Assembly (NCBI GenBank): GCA_023421735.1
Contig: JAEZSP010000037.1
Location: 1-64,000 of the forward strand
Length of the DNA: 64,000 nucleotides
Source of the DNA: Bacillota bacterium
GTDB taxonomy: Bacteria; Bacillota_A; Clostridia; Christensenellales; Aristaeellaceae
Direction of reading: 5' to 3'
This document shows positions 63,290-64,000 of this stretch, piece by piece. The stretch's first letter is position 1; every line of letters begins with the position of its first letter. The translations under genes and the position numbers were made by a program. The notes under the pieces are model-generated. The model was not told where the DNA came from and did not search any database. It saw nothing but the letters and a program-made list of their open reading frames with translations.

Positions 63290-64000
63290 CTACTTGCTCA
63301 AGAATTCCATGCCATTATAGGCGTCGGTCTCGCGGGTGCCGGCGAACCCGGCGAGGGAATGGGTGGAGAGCACCATGCCGGTGCGGAAGCAAACGCCCAT
63401 GACGGGAAGATTATCGACGATATAGAGTTCAAGCTCGCTGAAGGCGTTTTTGAGGTCGGCCTCGGTTGCGGCTGTGAGCGTGGCGGCGAGAAGGTCGTTG
63501 ACCTGGCTGGAATCGACGCCCGCGTAATTGAGCGCGCCGTCCTTGGCGAGCAGCGGTATGAGATTCGGCACCTCAGAAAGATTGAAGGCCACGAGCGCAA
63601 GCTGGAAGCCTCCGTTCCGAAGCTTTTTTGCAACCTCGGACTTGTCAAGGAGGTTCACAGACGCATCGATGCCGATCGCGCGCAGGTTCTTGGCGATTTG
63701 TTCGGCGGCGTTTCCGCGCACGTTGGAAGCCACGTCGTTATAGGTGACGATTTCGACCGTGATGTACTCGAGCATGCCGTTTTCGACCTTAGACAGCATG
63801 CCGGTGCCCGTCTGATCGGACCAGCCCGCGTCATAGAGATATTGAAGCGCGCGCTCGGGACTGTATTGATAGACGGCGCTTTGGCTTTCATAGAGCCAGG
63901 AGCCGGGCTGAATGGGCACTTCACACTGTTGCGCCATATCGAGATAGACGTTTGAGATGAGCGTATTATAGTCAATCGCGTACATGACGGCCTTTCGGAT
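63290..64000 (-). CDS. Family 5 ABC-transporter substrate-binding protein, C-terminal part (runs off the right edge)
   Basis: 237 codons of a SBP_bac_5 protein; the gene continues beyond base 64000 in the same frame (IRKAVMYAIDYNTLIS, the family's R-A-YAID motif). YSPERALQYLYDAGWSD near the middle is another family signature, followed by ITVEIVTYNDVASNVRGNAAEQIAKNLRAIGID, the usual second-lobe strand-helix. The C-terminus ends without the dipeptide-specific features I could recognise, so peptide or oligosaccharide ligands are both possible. The N-terminal half, signal peptide and promoter are outside the window. Confidence 0.9.
   Translation of the reverse strand: MRKAVMYAIDYNTLISNVYLDMAQQCEVPIQPGSWLYESQSAVYQYSPERALQYLYDAGWSDQTGTGMLSKVENGMLEYITVEIVTYNDVASNVRGNAAEQIAKNLRAIGIDASVNLLDKSEVAKKLRNGGFQLALVAFNLSEVPNLIPLLAKDGALNYAGVDSSQVNDLLAATLTAATEADLKNAFSELELYIVDNLPVMGVCFRTGMVLSTHSLAGFAGTRETDAYNGMEFLSK

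Overview
The window looks like chromosome of a GC-rich, strictly anaerobic member of the Bacillota (Clostridia-like). The reasons are a one-chain pyruvate:ferredoxin oxidoreductase, a trimeric NADH/ferredoxin [FeFe]-hydrogenase with a linked regulatory-type hydrogenase, a T-box riboswitch, a SpoIIIE/FtsK translocase, BY-kinases with C-terminal tyrosine tails, strong AGGAGG ribosome sites and consensus -35/-10 promoters. I cannot name a genus. Nothing looks phage- or plasmid-borne. No rRNA, tRNA or CRISPR array was seen.

Layout. 1-9.1 kb: PFOR on the minus strand, a divergent Sfp-type phosphopantetheinyl transferase, a CE15-like esterase, then ftsK/spoIIIE - DUF503 - NUDIX. 9.1-13.7 kb: two tandem deacetylase-like proteins with peptidoglycan-binding tails, a methyltransferase, and a P-loop kinase gene broken by a 304-bp inverted-repeat element. 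13.7-20.8 kb: a sugar-isomerase-like protein and a GH38 alpha-mannosidase (one operon), with a divergent family 5 solute-binding protein. 20.9-27.6 kb: a carbohydrate ABC-transporter operon that also carries a metallophosphoesterase and a protein-tyrosine-phosphatase-like enzyme, divergent from a GntR regulator; two identical 10-bp operator-like cores lie in the shared promoter region. Two copies of a ~170-bp MITE-like repeat lie at 20.8 and 27.6 kb. 27.9-30.8 kb: dTDP-glucose 4,6-dehydratase, an acyltransferase-fold protein lacking its usual catalytic His, and a ThuA-like protein.

30.9-39.3 kb is the hydrogenase locus: a sensory/regulatory half (DRTGG, anti-sigma-type ATPase, HydS-like hydrogenase, DRTGG, PHP phosphoesterase) followed by the catalytic half (NuoE-like HydC, an ATPase-only kinase, a 2Fe-2S protein, HydB, HydA). 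Together with PFOR it would dispose of reducing equivalents as H2. 39.4-43.8 kb: GH2 glycosidase, a secreted DUF4309-like protein, a two-domain class II aldolase. 43.9-48.2 kb: an operon of acyl-CoA synthetase, MFS transporter and URO-D-like protein preceded by a complete T-box leader whose specifier reads as UAC (Tyr); this pairing is the most unexpected feature here. 48.3-52.1 kb: an exopolysaccharide regulatory operon with two fused Wzz/BY-kinase proteins and a membrane-anchored DUF5011-like protein. 52.2-64 kb: pyrG, glmS, purB-purA, an ABC-F ATPase interrupted by a one-base frameshift in a T run, UDP-glucose dehydrogenase, a secreted lipase-like protein, and the C-terminal part of a second family 5 binding protein running off the right edge.

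Most long antisense reading frames are shadows caused by the GC-rich codon usage. Assignments rest on motifs read by eye; no database search was run.
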